Shown piece by piece: positions 10,056 to 17,750 of a stretch of 64,000 nucleotides of DNA. Position 1 is the stretch's first letter; each line of letters starts with the position of its first letter. The translations under genes and the position numbers were made by a program. Where the stretch lies: positions 248,001-312,000 of the forward strand of contig CAJXQR010000001.1 in NCBI GenBank assembly GCA_913058345.1, given 5' to 3'. The DNA is from an uncultured Gammaproteobacteria bacterium (lineage in GTDB: Bacteria > Pseudomonadota > Gammaproteobacteria > Pseudomonadales > Porticoccaceae). Below the pieces are notes generated by a model, which was given only the letters and a program-made list of their open reading frames with translations, was not told where the DNA came from and ran no database searches.

Positions 10056-10853
10056 TCACTCATTGCTGTTTGTAGACCGGCTGTACAAATGATGGAAAAC
10101 CACAATGACCACAAATGAAACCAAGACACTAGCCACGTAAATACCCACTTGTAATGGGCTGGGTGTCGCCTCATAACCCATCAACGCATAAAGTAATTGA
10201 CCGGGAAGGGAGGATTCAGGTATCCAGCTAGAAGTGTTCCAGAGTGGGCGCTGTGACGGCAGAACATCAGCTTGTATCAACAACATAGTCGCCTGGGAAC
10301 ACATCCCAGCACCCACGAGTACTAGCAGCGCAAGGGCTATTTTGAGAGAAATCGATTGATCAAAGGCACTGAGCAGGAAATAAAATAGAGCGCCTATACT
10401 GAAACCAACCCCGGCACCAATAATAGAACCAATCATGACACTACTCAGCGCTTCTTTAGTGTGCATAAACCCAGAGAAATAAATCAATATTTCCGAACCT
10501 TCGCGAGTAATACTAAGACTAAGAGCAAGCCCCATAAAGAAAAATAGCGGCTTTTTCCTCGTTGCCGTGCGCAAATAGACTTTGATCAGCATGGCTATTA
10601 GCACTAAAATCACCACATAAATGAAGGCTTGTAAGAGGGCATTACTCATTTCATAGCCCAGGCCGCCGTAAAGATTTGAAATCCAGCGCAATTGCCAGGC
10701 CAATAAAAGGGCGCCCGCAATACCGCTGCTAATACTTATACGCAGCCAATTATGACTAATACAGATAAAACGCGTCGCGGCAAGCAGCGTGGAAATGAGC
10801 AGCGCTGCTTCCAGAATTTCTCGCAATACAATAATGACGCTGGTTAATAGCAT
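10056..10853 (-). CDS. FTR1 family iron permease
   Basis: This 265-residue polytopic inner-membrane protein has about seven hydrophobic helices. It carries the two REXXE iron-translocation motifs of the FTR1/EfeU family: REILE in helix 1 (LREILEAALLIS) and REGSE in a central helix (ITREGSEILIYFSG). Family members move oxidised iron across the inner membrane with help from periplasmic partners such as cupredoxin proteins. Here the partner gene lies immediately upstream (10860) and a barrel-protein gene immediately downstream. Neither EfeO/EfeB nor a P19 gene is present nearby. Confidence 0.92.
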   Translation of the reverse strand: MLLTSVIIVLREILEAALLISTLLAATRFICISHNWLRISISSGIAGALLLAWQLRWISNLYGGLGYEMSNALLQAFIYVVILVLIAMLIKVYLRTATRKKPLFFFMGLALSLSITREGSEILIYFSGFMHTKEALSSVMIGSIIGAGVGFSIGALFYFLLSAFDQSISLKIALALLVLVGAGMCSQATMLLIQADVLPSQRPLWNTSSWIPESSLPGQLLYALMGYEATPSPLQVGIYVASVLVSFVVIVVFHHLYSRSTNSNE

Positions 10854-10859
10854 GTAGTC

Positions 10860-11216
10860 TTATTCCACAATCACTTTCCCTTGAGCCGTCTTTGGATTAA
10901 ATTCACCAAAAAACGGATAGGCTCCAGGAAGTAAAGGGCCAATAAAAATAATGGCGGTACTATTGCCCATAATGACTTTCTCACGGTTTAACTCCCAGCT
11001 CTCAAACTCCTCTGGTGTGGCATCACGGTTGTGTATACGAAGTTTGACTTTGGTGTTGGCAGGGATAGTAATTTCCGAAGGAATGAACAAGTGCTGCTCA
11101 ATACTGATATCGACAAGAGGTGTTCCCGCTTTTGCCAAGGTGGGTAGTAACACAAAAAACAGCATGTAAATAACGCGCTGACGACACAAATAACATTGGA
11201 TCTTTAGTGTTTGCAA
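10860..11216 (-). CDS. Cupredoxin-like periplasmic iron-uptake protein
   Basis: This 118-residue exported protein has a cupredoxin fold like the N-domain of EfeO and the FtrB-type partners of FTR1. The recognisable motifs are FIPSEITIPANTKVKLRIHN, ATPEEFESWELNREKVI and LLPGAYPFFGEFN. No cysteine occurs after the signal peptide, so a classical type 1 copper site is absent. The His commonly seen after GEF is Asn here. The start is a TTG at 11216 with GGAG upstream. An ATG at 11165, giving a very short leader, is the alternative. The start overlaps the sensor kinase end by 13 bp and the stop lies 6 bp before the FTR1 gene. Confidence 0.82.
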   Translation of the reverse strand: MQTLKIQCYLCRQRVIYMLFFVLLPTLAKAGTPLVDISIEQHLFIPSEITIPANTKVKLRIHNRDATPEEFESWELNREKVIMGNSTAIIFIGPLLPGAYPFFGEFNPKTAQGKVIVE

Positions 11217-12568
11217 GAGACGAGGCTCCGCTGCTGCGTTAACCTTGGAAACACAATGACCACTGCCAGGCCAGTTGTAAAAATTGAATTTTTGAAATAA
11301 ATCTTTGCTTGATAGAAGTCGACTATGAGTTTGACAATAGATAGACCCAGGCCACTTCCCTTTACGTTGATATCTTTTCGCTCACCACCGATCTGATAAA
11401 ACCGTTCAAAAACACGTTCTTGTTCAGCTTTGTCCATGCCGGGGCCAGAATCAATCACGCTCAGGCTAACCGTGCCATCAAACTGATCGACAAGCACTTG
11501 AATATGACCCTGTTCAGGCGTGTGTTTGCGAGCATTGCTTAATAGATTTTTCAACAGAGTGATGAGAGTGAAGGTGTCGCCATTGATGATGCAAGTATTG
11601 CCAATAAACTCGATCGACTGTCGTTTGTCCTGAAAAGCATTGTATTCGTCGGCGATCACCTGTCTGGCAAGCTCGCTAAGATCAAGCGGTATCATTCTGG
11701 CCTGATAATGCTCAGGTGAAATGCGATAGAGCAAGAGCATCTGTTCGATTAAATGCTCCAGCCCCAACGTTTCGTGTTGTAGCTGTACAAGGACAGGGTT
11801 GGTGGAGGGCAAGTCATTGCTTAAATTGTGAATATGTAACTTCAACGCGGCAATGGGTGTACGCAGTTCGTGGGCGACATCAGCGCTGAGTCGACGCTCT
11901 CTGGCCACTGATAATTCAAGTCGTTCAAGCAAGGCATTGACCGCATCGATAACAGTTTTTAGCTCTTTCGGCGGGTTTTCTAGACTCAGGACAGATAAAT
12001 CATCAACCTGTTTTTTTTCCAGATCATGGGCAAGGCGGCGCAACAAACTAAGCCCATGGCCAATAATGATCCAGACAAGCAGAGCAGTGATAGGCAGACT
12101 GATAGCGGTGGCCAGAACGGACTCTATAACGATATTGTCTGCTAACAGAAACCGGACATCTGCCCGTTCTGCCACGACAACCCAGGGAGCATCATTCGAT
12201 GCTTGTGCCACCAGAACTCGCCAGCGGTAACCATTGAAGTTCTCATCGTAAAAACCTTTTTTGAAAGGTACGACAGCCTGAAGAGGGCTATTTGCAGAAT
12301 GATAGAGCAAGGTGTTCTCATTGCGCCATATTTGGAAAGCGATATGACTATCATTTGCCGGTGCCGTAGAGAACGTTTCCAGACGGGTGTTTTCGCGATG
12401 AATCGTGGCAATGAGGCTAGCAGTATCAACCAGTTGTTGATCAAACATGGCTTCAGCGGCAAACATACTCGAACGATAACCGTGCAAAGCAGCAAGAAAA
12501 CTAATTAATGTTATTGCCGATAGCACGGCAGTAATTAAGTAAGAGCGAATGGACTTCACAGTGGCCAT
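11204..12568 (-). CDS. Two-component sensor histidine kinase (QseC/PmrB-like)
   Basis: The 454-residue protein has an N-terminal membrane helix (SYLITAVLSAITLISFLAAL), a periplasmic sensor domain of about 130 residues, and a second helix (LATAISLPITALLVWIIIG). The H-box is LSADVAHELRTPIAALKLH, the N-box is LLKNLLSNARKHTP, and the ATP-lid glycines are DSGPGMD and GSGLGLSIVKLI. It should phosphorylate the response regulator encoded just upstream at 12580. The sensor domain has several acidic residues but no obvious iron-binding ExxE motif. Its tight packing with the iron-transport genes suggests a metal- or envelope-related signal; this is an inference. Confidence 0.92.
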   Translation of the reverse strand: MATVKSIRSYLITAVLSAITLISFLAALHGYRSSMFAAEAMFDQQLVDTASLIATIHRENTRLETFSTAPANDSHIAFQIWRNENTLLYHSANSPLQAVVPFKKGFYDENFNGYRWRVLVAQASNDAPWVVVAERADVRFLLADNIVIESVLATAISLPITALLVWIIIGHGLSLLRRLAHDLEKKQVDDLSVLSLENPPKELKTVIDAVNALLERLELSVARERRLSADVAHELRTPIAALKLHIHNLSNDLPSTNPVLVQLQHETLGLEHLIEQMLLLYRISPEHYQARMIPLDLSELARQVIADEYNAFQDKRQSIEFIGNTCIINGDTFTLITLLKNLLSNARKHTPEQGHIQVLVDQFDGTVSLSVIDSGPGMDKAEQERVFERFYQIGGERKDINVKGSGLGLSIVKLIVDFYQAKIYFKNSIFTTGLAVVIVFPRLTQQRSLVSCKH

Positions 12569-12579
12569 TTCATGATTTT

Positions 12580-13239
12580 TTAGAGCTTTTCAATCGTGTA
12601 CCCGACTCCACGAATGGTTTTAATCAGTCTTGCCCCAAGTTTTTTACGTAAATGGTGAATATGTACTTCGATGGCATTGCTGGCAACTTCCTCACCCCAA
12701 CTATAGAGCTTGTCTTCCAGATTGTCGCGGGTCAGTACCTTGCCACTATTTAGCACTAATGATTTCAGCAGTGTGTATTCTCGTCGTGATAAATCAACTA
12801 ACTGACCCGCTTGTCTGACTTCGAGACTGGCCGTGTCGAGGGTGATATCGCCACATTCAATCTCGCTGGTGCTTGATGTGCCGAGCCGACGCTCGAGCAC
12901 GCGTAGTCGCGCTTCGAGCTCTTCAATCTCAAAAGGTTTGCATAAATAATCGTCAGCGCCAAGATCGAGCCCACACACTTTATCCTCTGTGGTATCCCGA
13001 GCGGTAAGAATTAAGACAGGTAATTGACTGTCGAGTTTGCGAATTTGGCGCAGCACCTCAAGACCCTCCATATCAGGCAAACCAAGATCAAGGGTGACGA
13101 TATCGGGTTTATCGATTTTTACAGCCTGTAAAGCTTGCTGACCTTTGTCGACATGATTGACACTAAAGCCTTTATTCGAGAGTGCCAAACTCAGTCCTGC
13201 AGCGAGGGAAGGGTTGTCTTCTATTAGCAAGAGCCGCAT
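12580..13239 (-). CDS. OmpR-family response regulator (QseB/PmrA-like)
   Basis: The receiver domain (residues 1-115) has the acidic pocket RLLLIEDN, the phospho-acceptor Asp51 in TLDLGLPDMEG and the conserved Lys in CKPF. A winged-helix OmpR DNA-binding domain follows (LSRREYTLLKSL, VEVHIHHLRKKL-like segment IEVHIHHLRKKLGARLIKTI). Length 219 is typical of QseB/PmrA/BasR regulators, which bind tandem CTTAA-type half-sites. Exactly such a site occurs at 17801-17817 upstream of the first gene of this run. A good GAGGAGA ribosome site precedes ATG 13239. Confidence 0.93.
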   Translation of the reverse strand: MRLLLIEDNPSLAAGLSLALSNKGFSVNHVDKGQQALQAVKIDKPDIVTLDLGLPDMEGLEVLRQIRKLDSQLPVLILTARDTTEDKVCGLDLGADDYLCKPFEIEELEARLRVLERRLGTSSTSEIECGDITLDTASLEVRQAGQLVDLSRREYTLLKSLVLNSGKVLTRDNLEDKLYSWGEEVASNAIEVHIHHLRKKLGARLIKTIRGVGYTIEKL

Positions 13240-13243
13240 GGTT

Positions 13244-13312
13244 CTAATCTCCTCGAACTTTTAGGCCAAGCATTTTAGCTACTCGCATGGCTTTTTTTAC
13301 AATGGCACTCAT
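13244..13312 (-). CDS. Possible 22-residue cationic peptide ORF between the TPR and response regulator genes
   Basis: ATG 13312 begins four bases after the TPR gene stop. The frame ends at the TAG at 13244-13246, four bases before the response regulator ATG, so it fills the whole gap. The product has seven Lys/Arg residues interspersed with Val, Leu, Ile and Met (it begins MSAIVKKAMRVAKM) and could form an amphipathic helix. No Shine-Dalgarno sequence is visible, so translation would rely on coupling to the TPR gene. It may be chance; only conservation in relatives would decide. Confidence 0.3.
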   Translation of the reverse strand: MSAIVKKAMRVAKMLGLKVRGD

Positions 13313-13316
13313 CAAA

Positions 13317-13982
13317 CTACAGTGGATATTTTTTTTGCAACTCAGCCAACAGCGCTGCAACTTCCGCCTGACGTCCCTGATCAGCCAGAGGGCGTTGGGG
13401 ACGGGGTTGAGCATTTTGTGCCTTTAACAGGTATTGCTCCGCTTTGTGAAATTGTTTTTCACCCAATAGATATTGGGCGTAAAAGAAGTTGCTATCGATA
13501 CCCTCTGGATTGATAGCAATTGCTTTAATCAGTAGCTCTTCAGCTTTTGCATTATCGCCAAAGCTTATAGGCCAGCCGGGCACTTTATAATACAGCGTAC
13601 CAAGGCTGGTATAGGCTGAGCCCTGCAGTACATTGCCGTCAATTTTAATGGCCTGCTCTAAATCAGACTTGGCGGCCCTGGCGTATTTCAACGCACCAAG
13701 CCCACCTTTAAGACCGGCAAAGGTCGATTTTATAATACCCGCCCAAACCCATATACCCGCTTCGTGCGCCTGAGCGCTTGTTGCAGCTTCGGCATCAAGG
13801 ATAAGTTGTTGAAACGCCTCCCGCTGTTTTTCCCCCGTCAATTCATAATTTGCAATAGCCCAGCGACTTTGTAGATTCGCAATAATGCTGGGGGCATTTT
13901 CTTGGGTATGCGTCGTATTCAGTGCAAAAACGGGCATGCTAAAAAAAATGAACCCTAGAATCATAAGTATTGTGCTTTTCAT
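13317..13982 (-). CDS. Exported TPR-repeat protein (TatT/TRAP-associated-like)
   Basis: The 221-residue protein starts at ATG 13982 with a signal peptide (ILMILGFIFFSMPVFA). An upstream in-frame start at 14081 would lie inside the SDR gene and would put the signal peptide internally. Helical repeats resembling tetratricopeptide units follow, such as LEQAIKIDGNVLQGSAYTSL, AEELLIKAIAINPEG and AEQYLLKAQNAQPRP. It is probably periplasmic and protein-binding. The ATG lies one base after the SDR stop (TAAAATG), so the two are translationally coupled. Its precise role in the cluster is unknown. Confidence 0.8.
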   Translation of the reverse strand: MKSTILMILGFIFFSMPVFALNTTHTQENAPSIIANLQSRWAIANYELTGEKQREAFQQLILDAEAATSAQAHEAGIWVWAGIIKSTFAGLKGGLGALKYARAAKSDLEQAIKIDGNVLQGSAYTSLGTLYYKVPGWPISFGDNAKAEELLIKAIAINPEGIDSNFFYAQYLLGEKQFHKAEQYLLKAQNAQPRPQRPLADQGRQAEVAALLAELQKKYPL

Positions 13983-13983
13983 T

Positions 13984-14778
13984 TTAGTCCCTATGACTGT
14001 TGGCCAACCGGCGAATAACAGGTAGTTGTTTGCGCAGGCTCGTATCAACAAGCACAGGCAGTAACGCATTGAGGCGGGCAAAGATTTTTTCTGGCCAGCC
14101 GATATAGCAGTTTATTTTGTCGGTGTGTAATTGTTTAAGGAGTGCCTTGGCAACGATGAGGGGGTCATCCACCGTATTACCCAGTTCTCGATTGAGCTCG
14201 GTGATGCGTGAGCTATTGAGAGCCGTATTCGTTGCCCTTGGTGCCAGGTAAAAGACCTGTAGCCCACTATCGGATAACTCGCGGCGCAGTGCTTCACAAT
14301 AGCCTCGCAAGCCAAATTTACTGGCACAGTATGCACTAAAGCCGGGATAGCCGATGGAGCCAAACGTCGATCCGACATAAACCACACCACCATCACCAGC
14401 CATTTGTAACAGGGGTAATAAGCCTTTAGTGACTAAAATTGGCGAGGTCAGATTAGTGCTTAGGAGATCGCTAATCTCACTGTCGTTTTGATTTTCAACC
14501 ATCTCAAAAGCACTGACCCCAGCATTATTAATTAACACATTGATGGGGCCATTGCGTGCACAATACTCAAAGAGCTGATGTCGGCCATCATGACTTGAAA
14601 GGTCAACCGCGATAGATAAATGCTCACCATCGAGAGATTGTGCAAGAGTCTCAAGTTTAGCGGAATGACGACCAACCAGTATGAGTCGTGCCCCCTGTTT
14701 AGCGAGTTCCTGGGCCATTGACTGACCAATGCCGCCTGATGCTCCTGTCAGTACAACGGTTTTATTTTGCACATCCAT
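13984..14778 (-). CDS. Short-chain dehydrogenase/reductase
   Basis: This classical SDR has 264 residues. The NAD(P)-binding TGASGGIG is near the N-terminus, with NNAG at about residue 89, the catalytic Ser in VGSTFGSIG and YCASK supplying Tyr and Lys. The basic residue after the second strand (VGRHS) hints at NADPH preference. ATG 14778 is chosen because AGGAG sits seven bases upstream; TTG codons further upstream are weaker starts. It follows the diiron oxygenase gene by 21 bp and would reduce or oxidise a carbonyl or hydroxyl formed by that pathway. Confidence 0.88.
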   Translation of the reverse strand: MDVQNKTVVLTGASGGIGQSMAQELAKQGARLILVGRHSAKLETLAQSLDGEHLSIAVDLSSHDGRHQLFEYCARNGPINVLINNAGVSAFEMVENQNDSEISDLLSTNLTSPILVTKGLLPLLQMAGDGGVVYVGSTFGSIGYPGFSAYCASKFGLRGYCEALRRELSDSGLQVFYLAPRATNTALNSSRITELNRELGNTVDDPLIVAKALLKQLHTDKINCYIGWPEKIFARLNALLPVLVDTSLRKQLPVIRRLANSHRD

Positions 14779-14799
14779 CAACAATCTCCTTTGCCAAGC

Positions 14800-15471
14800 C
14801 TACAGCGCAAGGGCGCGACCTTGCTCTGGAGCAAGACTGCGGAAGACATTGCCGTAAAGTTGATAAAAAACCTGCGCGCTGTGAACAATTTGCGCTTGAG
14901 CCTCGGGATCCGTCACCTTATCCATGAGCCCTTGAAACAGTTTGACGTGCTCAACGTCAAGAGCACCGTGGGAACGCAGGTAATGGAAGGCGCTATCGGG
15001 TAGTCCAAGGGTGGTTTGTATGGCACTGGCTGCAGCGTCAGCCATATTAATACTCGTCCCTTCCAGCACTTGCACCATACCGAAAAAGCCCAGCGGGTTA
15101 ATTCGTTGCACGGTGTCATAGGCGTAAGCGACGAGCAGTTCTGTCGCCAGGTTGGGCACATTTAGTCGGGCCTTTTCCGAATCGTAGCCAGTGGCGGCAA
15201 TATCATCGAGAATCCATTGTTCATGACCGAATTCTTCATCTATATATTCCGCGACTGCTTTCAAAAGCCAACTCTTATCAGCGGATAAACGAGCACCCAC
15301 CGCCATTAATAACGGCACTGTGTGTTTCACGTGTTGATATGCTTGAGCCAGGAAAGCGACATAATCTTCGCGGCAGATATCACCGTTAAACAGACGAGCA
15401 AAAATGGGTGCGGCCATTAAGTATTGACGCTGGTCTTCAGTTTGTTGTTGTAGCGAGTCGTAGAATGACAT
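14800..15471 (-). CDS. Heme-oxygenase-like diiron oxygenase (HDO superfamily; often mislabelled TenA)
   Basis: The 223-residue all-helical protein keeps every ligand of the HDO diiron site: E80-x-x-H83 in EEFGHEQW, E137 in VLEGTS, and H168-x3-D172-x2-H175 in SHGALDVEHVK. This pattern is that of UndA, BesC and SznF-type enzymes, which use two irons and O2 to cleave or hydroxylate fatty acids, amino acids or arginine derivatives. The TenA thiaminase cysteine signature is absent. Its ATG shares a base with the acyl ligase stop (TAATG), so the ligase product is the likeliest substrate. The actual reaction is unknown. Confidence 0.82.
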   Translation of the reverse strand: MSFYDSLQQQTEDQRQYLMAAPIFARLFNGDICREDYVAFLAQAYQHVKHTVPLLMAVGARLSADKSWLLKAVAEYIDEEFGHEQWILDDIAATGYDSEKARLNVPNLATELLVAYAYDTVQRINPLGFFGMVQVLEGTSINMADAAASAIQTTLGLPDSAFHYLRSHGALDVEHVKLFQGLMDKVTDPEAQAQIVHSAQVFYQLYGNVFRSLAPEQGRALAL

Positions 15472-16955
15472 TAGTGGTGAACCTCTTCATAGCCCTCGTA
15501 GAGCGCGCTTATTTCATCGGCGAGTTGCTGCTGAATAGCCTGACGACGAGGCCGGCCATTACTGGTTAATAATTGCTTGTCTCGCGTTAGTGGCTGGTCT
15601 AAACATTGCCAGCGTTGAATCTGAGCGTAGTCGGGCAGTTGTTGATTGACAGAGGCAACCCACTGATCGATCTCAGCAAGCTTCGTCTCAGGTTTGCACG
15701 GATGTACTAGCGCCGCGCAATACGGTTTTGCATCACCGACGACAATGGCTTGTGCAAGGAGAGGGCCGGCCAACAATTCGCTCTCAATCCACTCGGGACT
15801 AATATTGCGGCCAAAGCTCGATATCAGACGGTTTCCTAGCCTACCTTCAATAAAAACATAACCGTCATCATCGATATAGCCAAGGTCCCCCGTTGCCAAC
15901 TCGTGCTGTTCCCAACTTGCGGGGTCGTTGACATAGCCAAGAAAAACCTTGCCAAGAATATGTACTTCGCCATTGTTGATAGAGACATCGGTGAAAGATA
16001 AGGGTTTGCCGACGCTACCCGTACGGTTCTGTTCTGGGCTATTAAGGCAAACCACTGAGCTACACTCCGACAGCCCATAGCCTTCATAAACGGGCAAACC
16101 GTGTTGGCGGGCACTCTCCAGAAGAGCTGGAGAGACCTTGCCGCCGCCAACGGCGACGAACAAAAGTGACTGAGGTGGCTGCCAGCCATTTTCACAGGCT
16201 TGTATCAGCACCTGCAATAATTCAGGTACCAGTATTAGGCTGTTGGGTTGGCAATCGCTGAGTTGCGCTAATAGTTTATCCTCACGGAGAGTAGGGCGAC
16301 TCAGCATGCCGAGATGCTGGAGCGAGACTGTATGAATGCGACCATTGGCAAGCAGTGGTGCATAAACCCCCGCTATATTTTCGAGCAGTGTCGACAATGG
16401 GAGCAGGGATAAGTGACGTGGCTTGCTAAGTTGTAAGCGTTCAACAATACCCTGAGCAACACACAGCTGCTGTTGACTAGAAAGGCAAACCCCCTTGGCT
16501 TTGCCCGTGGAGCCAGATGTAAAGGTGATTTTATCAGTGCCCGCGGGTAGGGTGGCGCTGTGGGCCGCTAATTGCTGGCAAGTAAGGTTTGCAACATTTA
16601 AGCAGCTGATTTCGACGGTGTTCCCGTCGACCACCATTTTCTCTTGACTGATAACGGCATCGACACCACTGCTTTTCAAAACGTGCTCTTTTTGGCGCGC
16701 AGAGAAAGACAAAGGCAAGGGCACAAGACAAATTTTGGCGTATTGACAGGCGAGGTCGACAATAATCCAGGTCGGGCTGTTATCGGCATGCAGCGCCAGT
16801 GATGTGATGCCCGCTGTGTGTAACTGTTCAGCGCACAGCAGTATCTCAGTATAGAGCGTATTAGCGGTCAAGGCCTCCTCGGCACCTACCAGTACAATGT
16901 CATGAGGGGCACGGCTGGCGCGTTTTGCCAGTGAAGAAATTAGGGTCTTGTACAA
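15471..16955 (-). CDS. AMP-forming acyl-CoA synthetase/ligase family protein
   Basis: The 494-residue protein belongs to the ANL adenylating family. The phosphate loop is TFTSGSTGKAKGV (about residue 143), the A5 block YEGYGLSECSS, and the A7 block ELATGDLGYIDDDGYVFIEGR. It should activate a carboxylate, probably a fatty acid, as acyl-AMP and perhaps transfer it to CoA or a partner. The C-terminal A10 block reads LLTSNGRPRR, with Arg where adenylating enzymes normally have the catalytic Lys. Its stop overlaps the diiron oxygenase start by one base. Confidence 0.88.
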   Translation of the reverse strand: MYKTLISSLAKRASRAPHDIVLVGAEEALTANTLYTEILLCAEQLHTAGITSLALHADNSPTWIIVDLACQYAKICLVPLPLSFSARQKEHVLKSSGVDAVISQEKMVVDGNTVEISCLNVANLTCQQLAAHSATLPAGTDKITFTSGSTGKAKGVCLSSQQQLCVAQGIVERLQLSKPRHLSLLPLSTLLENIAGVYAPLLANGRIHTVSLQHLGMLSRPTLREDKLLAQLSDCQPNSLILVPELLQVLIQACENGWQPPQSLLFVAVGGGKVSPALLESARQHGLPVYEGYGLSECSSVVCLNSPEQNRTGSVGKPLSFTDVSINNGEVHILGKVFLGYVNDPASWEQHELATGDLGYIDDDGYVFIEGRLGNRLISSFGRNISPEWIESELLAGPLLAQAIVVGDAKPYCAALVHPCKPETKLAEIDQWVASVNQQLPDYAQIQRWQCLDQPLTRDKQLLTSNGRPRRQAIQQQLADEISALYEGYEEVHH

Positions 16956-17012
16956 AGGCTTGTTGACTCCTCAAGTGCTCAATTGATCATGCCTGTCTTA
17001 GCGCAGCAGCAA

Positions 17013-17750
17013 CTAAACGCGACTGGCAATAGTGTTGATGCTTTGCCTGTGGGCTTTTATCCACTTTCGTAGCGTTGGAGAGAGGGCTTGGCGCATAGCC
17101 TCATCAATACAGCCCACCATGACTTGCGGGTGGGCGTCATAGTAAGTACCCCACTTGCTGGCAGCATTGATACGCTCAGCTTTAGCTTCACTAATGGCTT
17201 GTAATGAAAAGCCCATGCTGATGACTAGAGCTTGCACATATGGGGTAGCTGTGAATACGATCCAGCGGTATCCGGCCTGGTCGAGTAAGGCCGACAGTAG
17301 AGTGAAAAGCAGGGTGCTCGCGGTTCTTTGAGTGGCCGCAAGATTGCCAATTTCGACCACCCTTGCTCTATCAACAGGGATGCAAAGCTGTTGACTAATA
17401 GCTTGCTCAACTGGCTTATCGAGATAAGCTTCCAGGAATAAGGTTTGTTTAAGCGCACTGTTCAGCCCTAGTGCCGCAACGGTTCGTCGCCCATTTTTTA
17501 GTGCCAATAGATGGGGTAGGTAATTACTGATAGCGGCCTGGTGGCGGCGGGCATAGCGTTGTGCGATGTAATCTTCGAGCCCAGGTCTGAGCGGGTGACA
17601 CGCGCTGTACAGGCTCAAGCAGTAAGCATTCATAGAACCTGCCCATCCTGATGTCGTCTGGGTAGCTTGAGACGTAAGAGCTTGTGGTAACTGCAACTTT
17701 GTTTTGTTGCGCAGAGCACCTTTCGTTTCTCTCAACCGCGTGGTTTTCAT
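17013..17750 (-). CDS. Thermostable hemolysin family protein (T_hemolysin)
   Basis: The 245-residue protein matches the family named after the Vibrio thermostable delta hemolysin. Key conserved blocks are IAQRYARRHQAAISNYLPHL, LFLEAYLDKPVEQ, VVEIGNLAATQR, WIVFTATPYVQ and KWGTYYDAHPQVMVG. I recall the family as related to GNAT-fold acyltransferases, and the EIGNLA...R layout resembles an acyl-donor loop. Hemolysis may therefore be a secondary label. ATG 17750 is supported by GAGGT five to six bases upstream. It is the first gene of the minus-strand run, 57 bp ahead of the acyl ligase. An acyl transfer step using the ligase product is an inference. Confidence 0.82.
   Translation of the reverse strand: MKTTRLRETKGALRNKTKLQLPQALTSQATQTTSGWAGSMNAYCLSLYSACHPLRPGLEDYIAQRYARRHQAAISNYLPHLLALKNGRRTVAALGLNSALKQTLFLEAYLDKPVEQAISQQLCIPVDRARVVEIGNLAATQRTASTLLFTLLSALLDQAGYRWIVFTATPYVQALVISMGFSLQAISEAKAERINAASKWGTYYDAHPQVMVGCIDEAMRQALSPTLRKWIKAHRQSINTIASRV

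Noticed and set aside
14800-15471. TenA thiaminase assignment
   Set aside because: The diiron ligand pattern E-x2-H, E, H-x3-D-x2-H is complete and the thiaminase cysteine context is absent.
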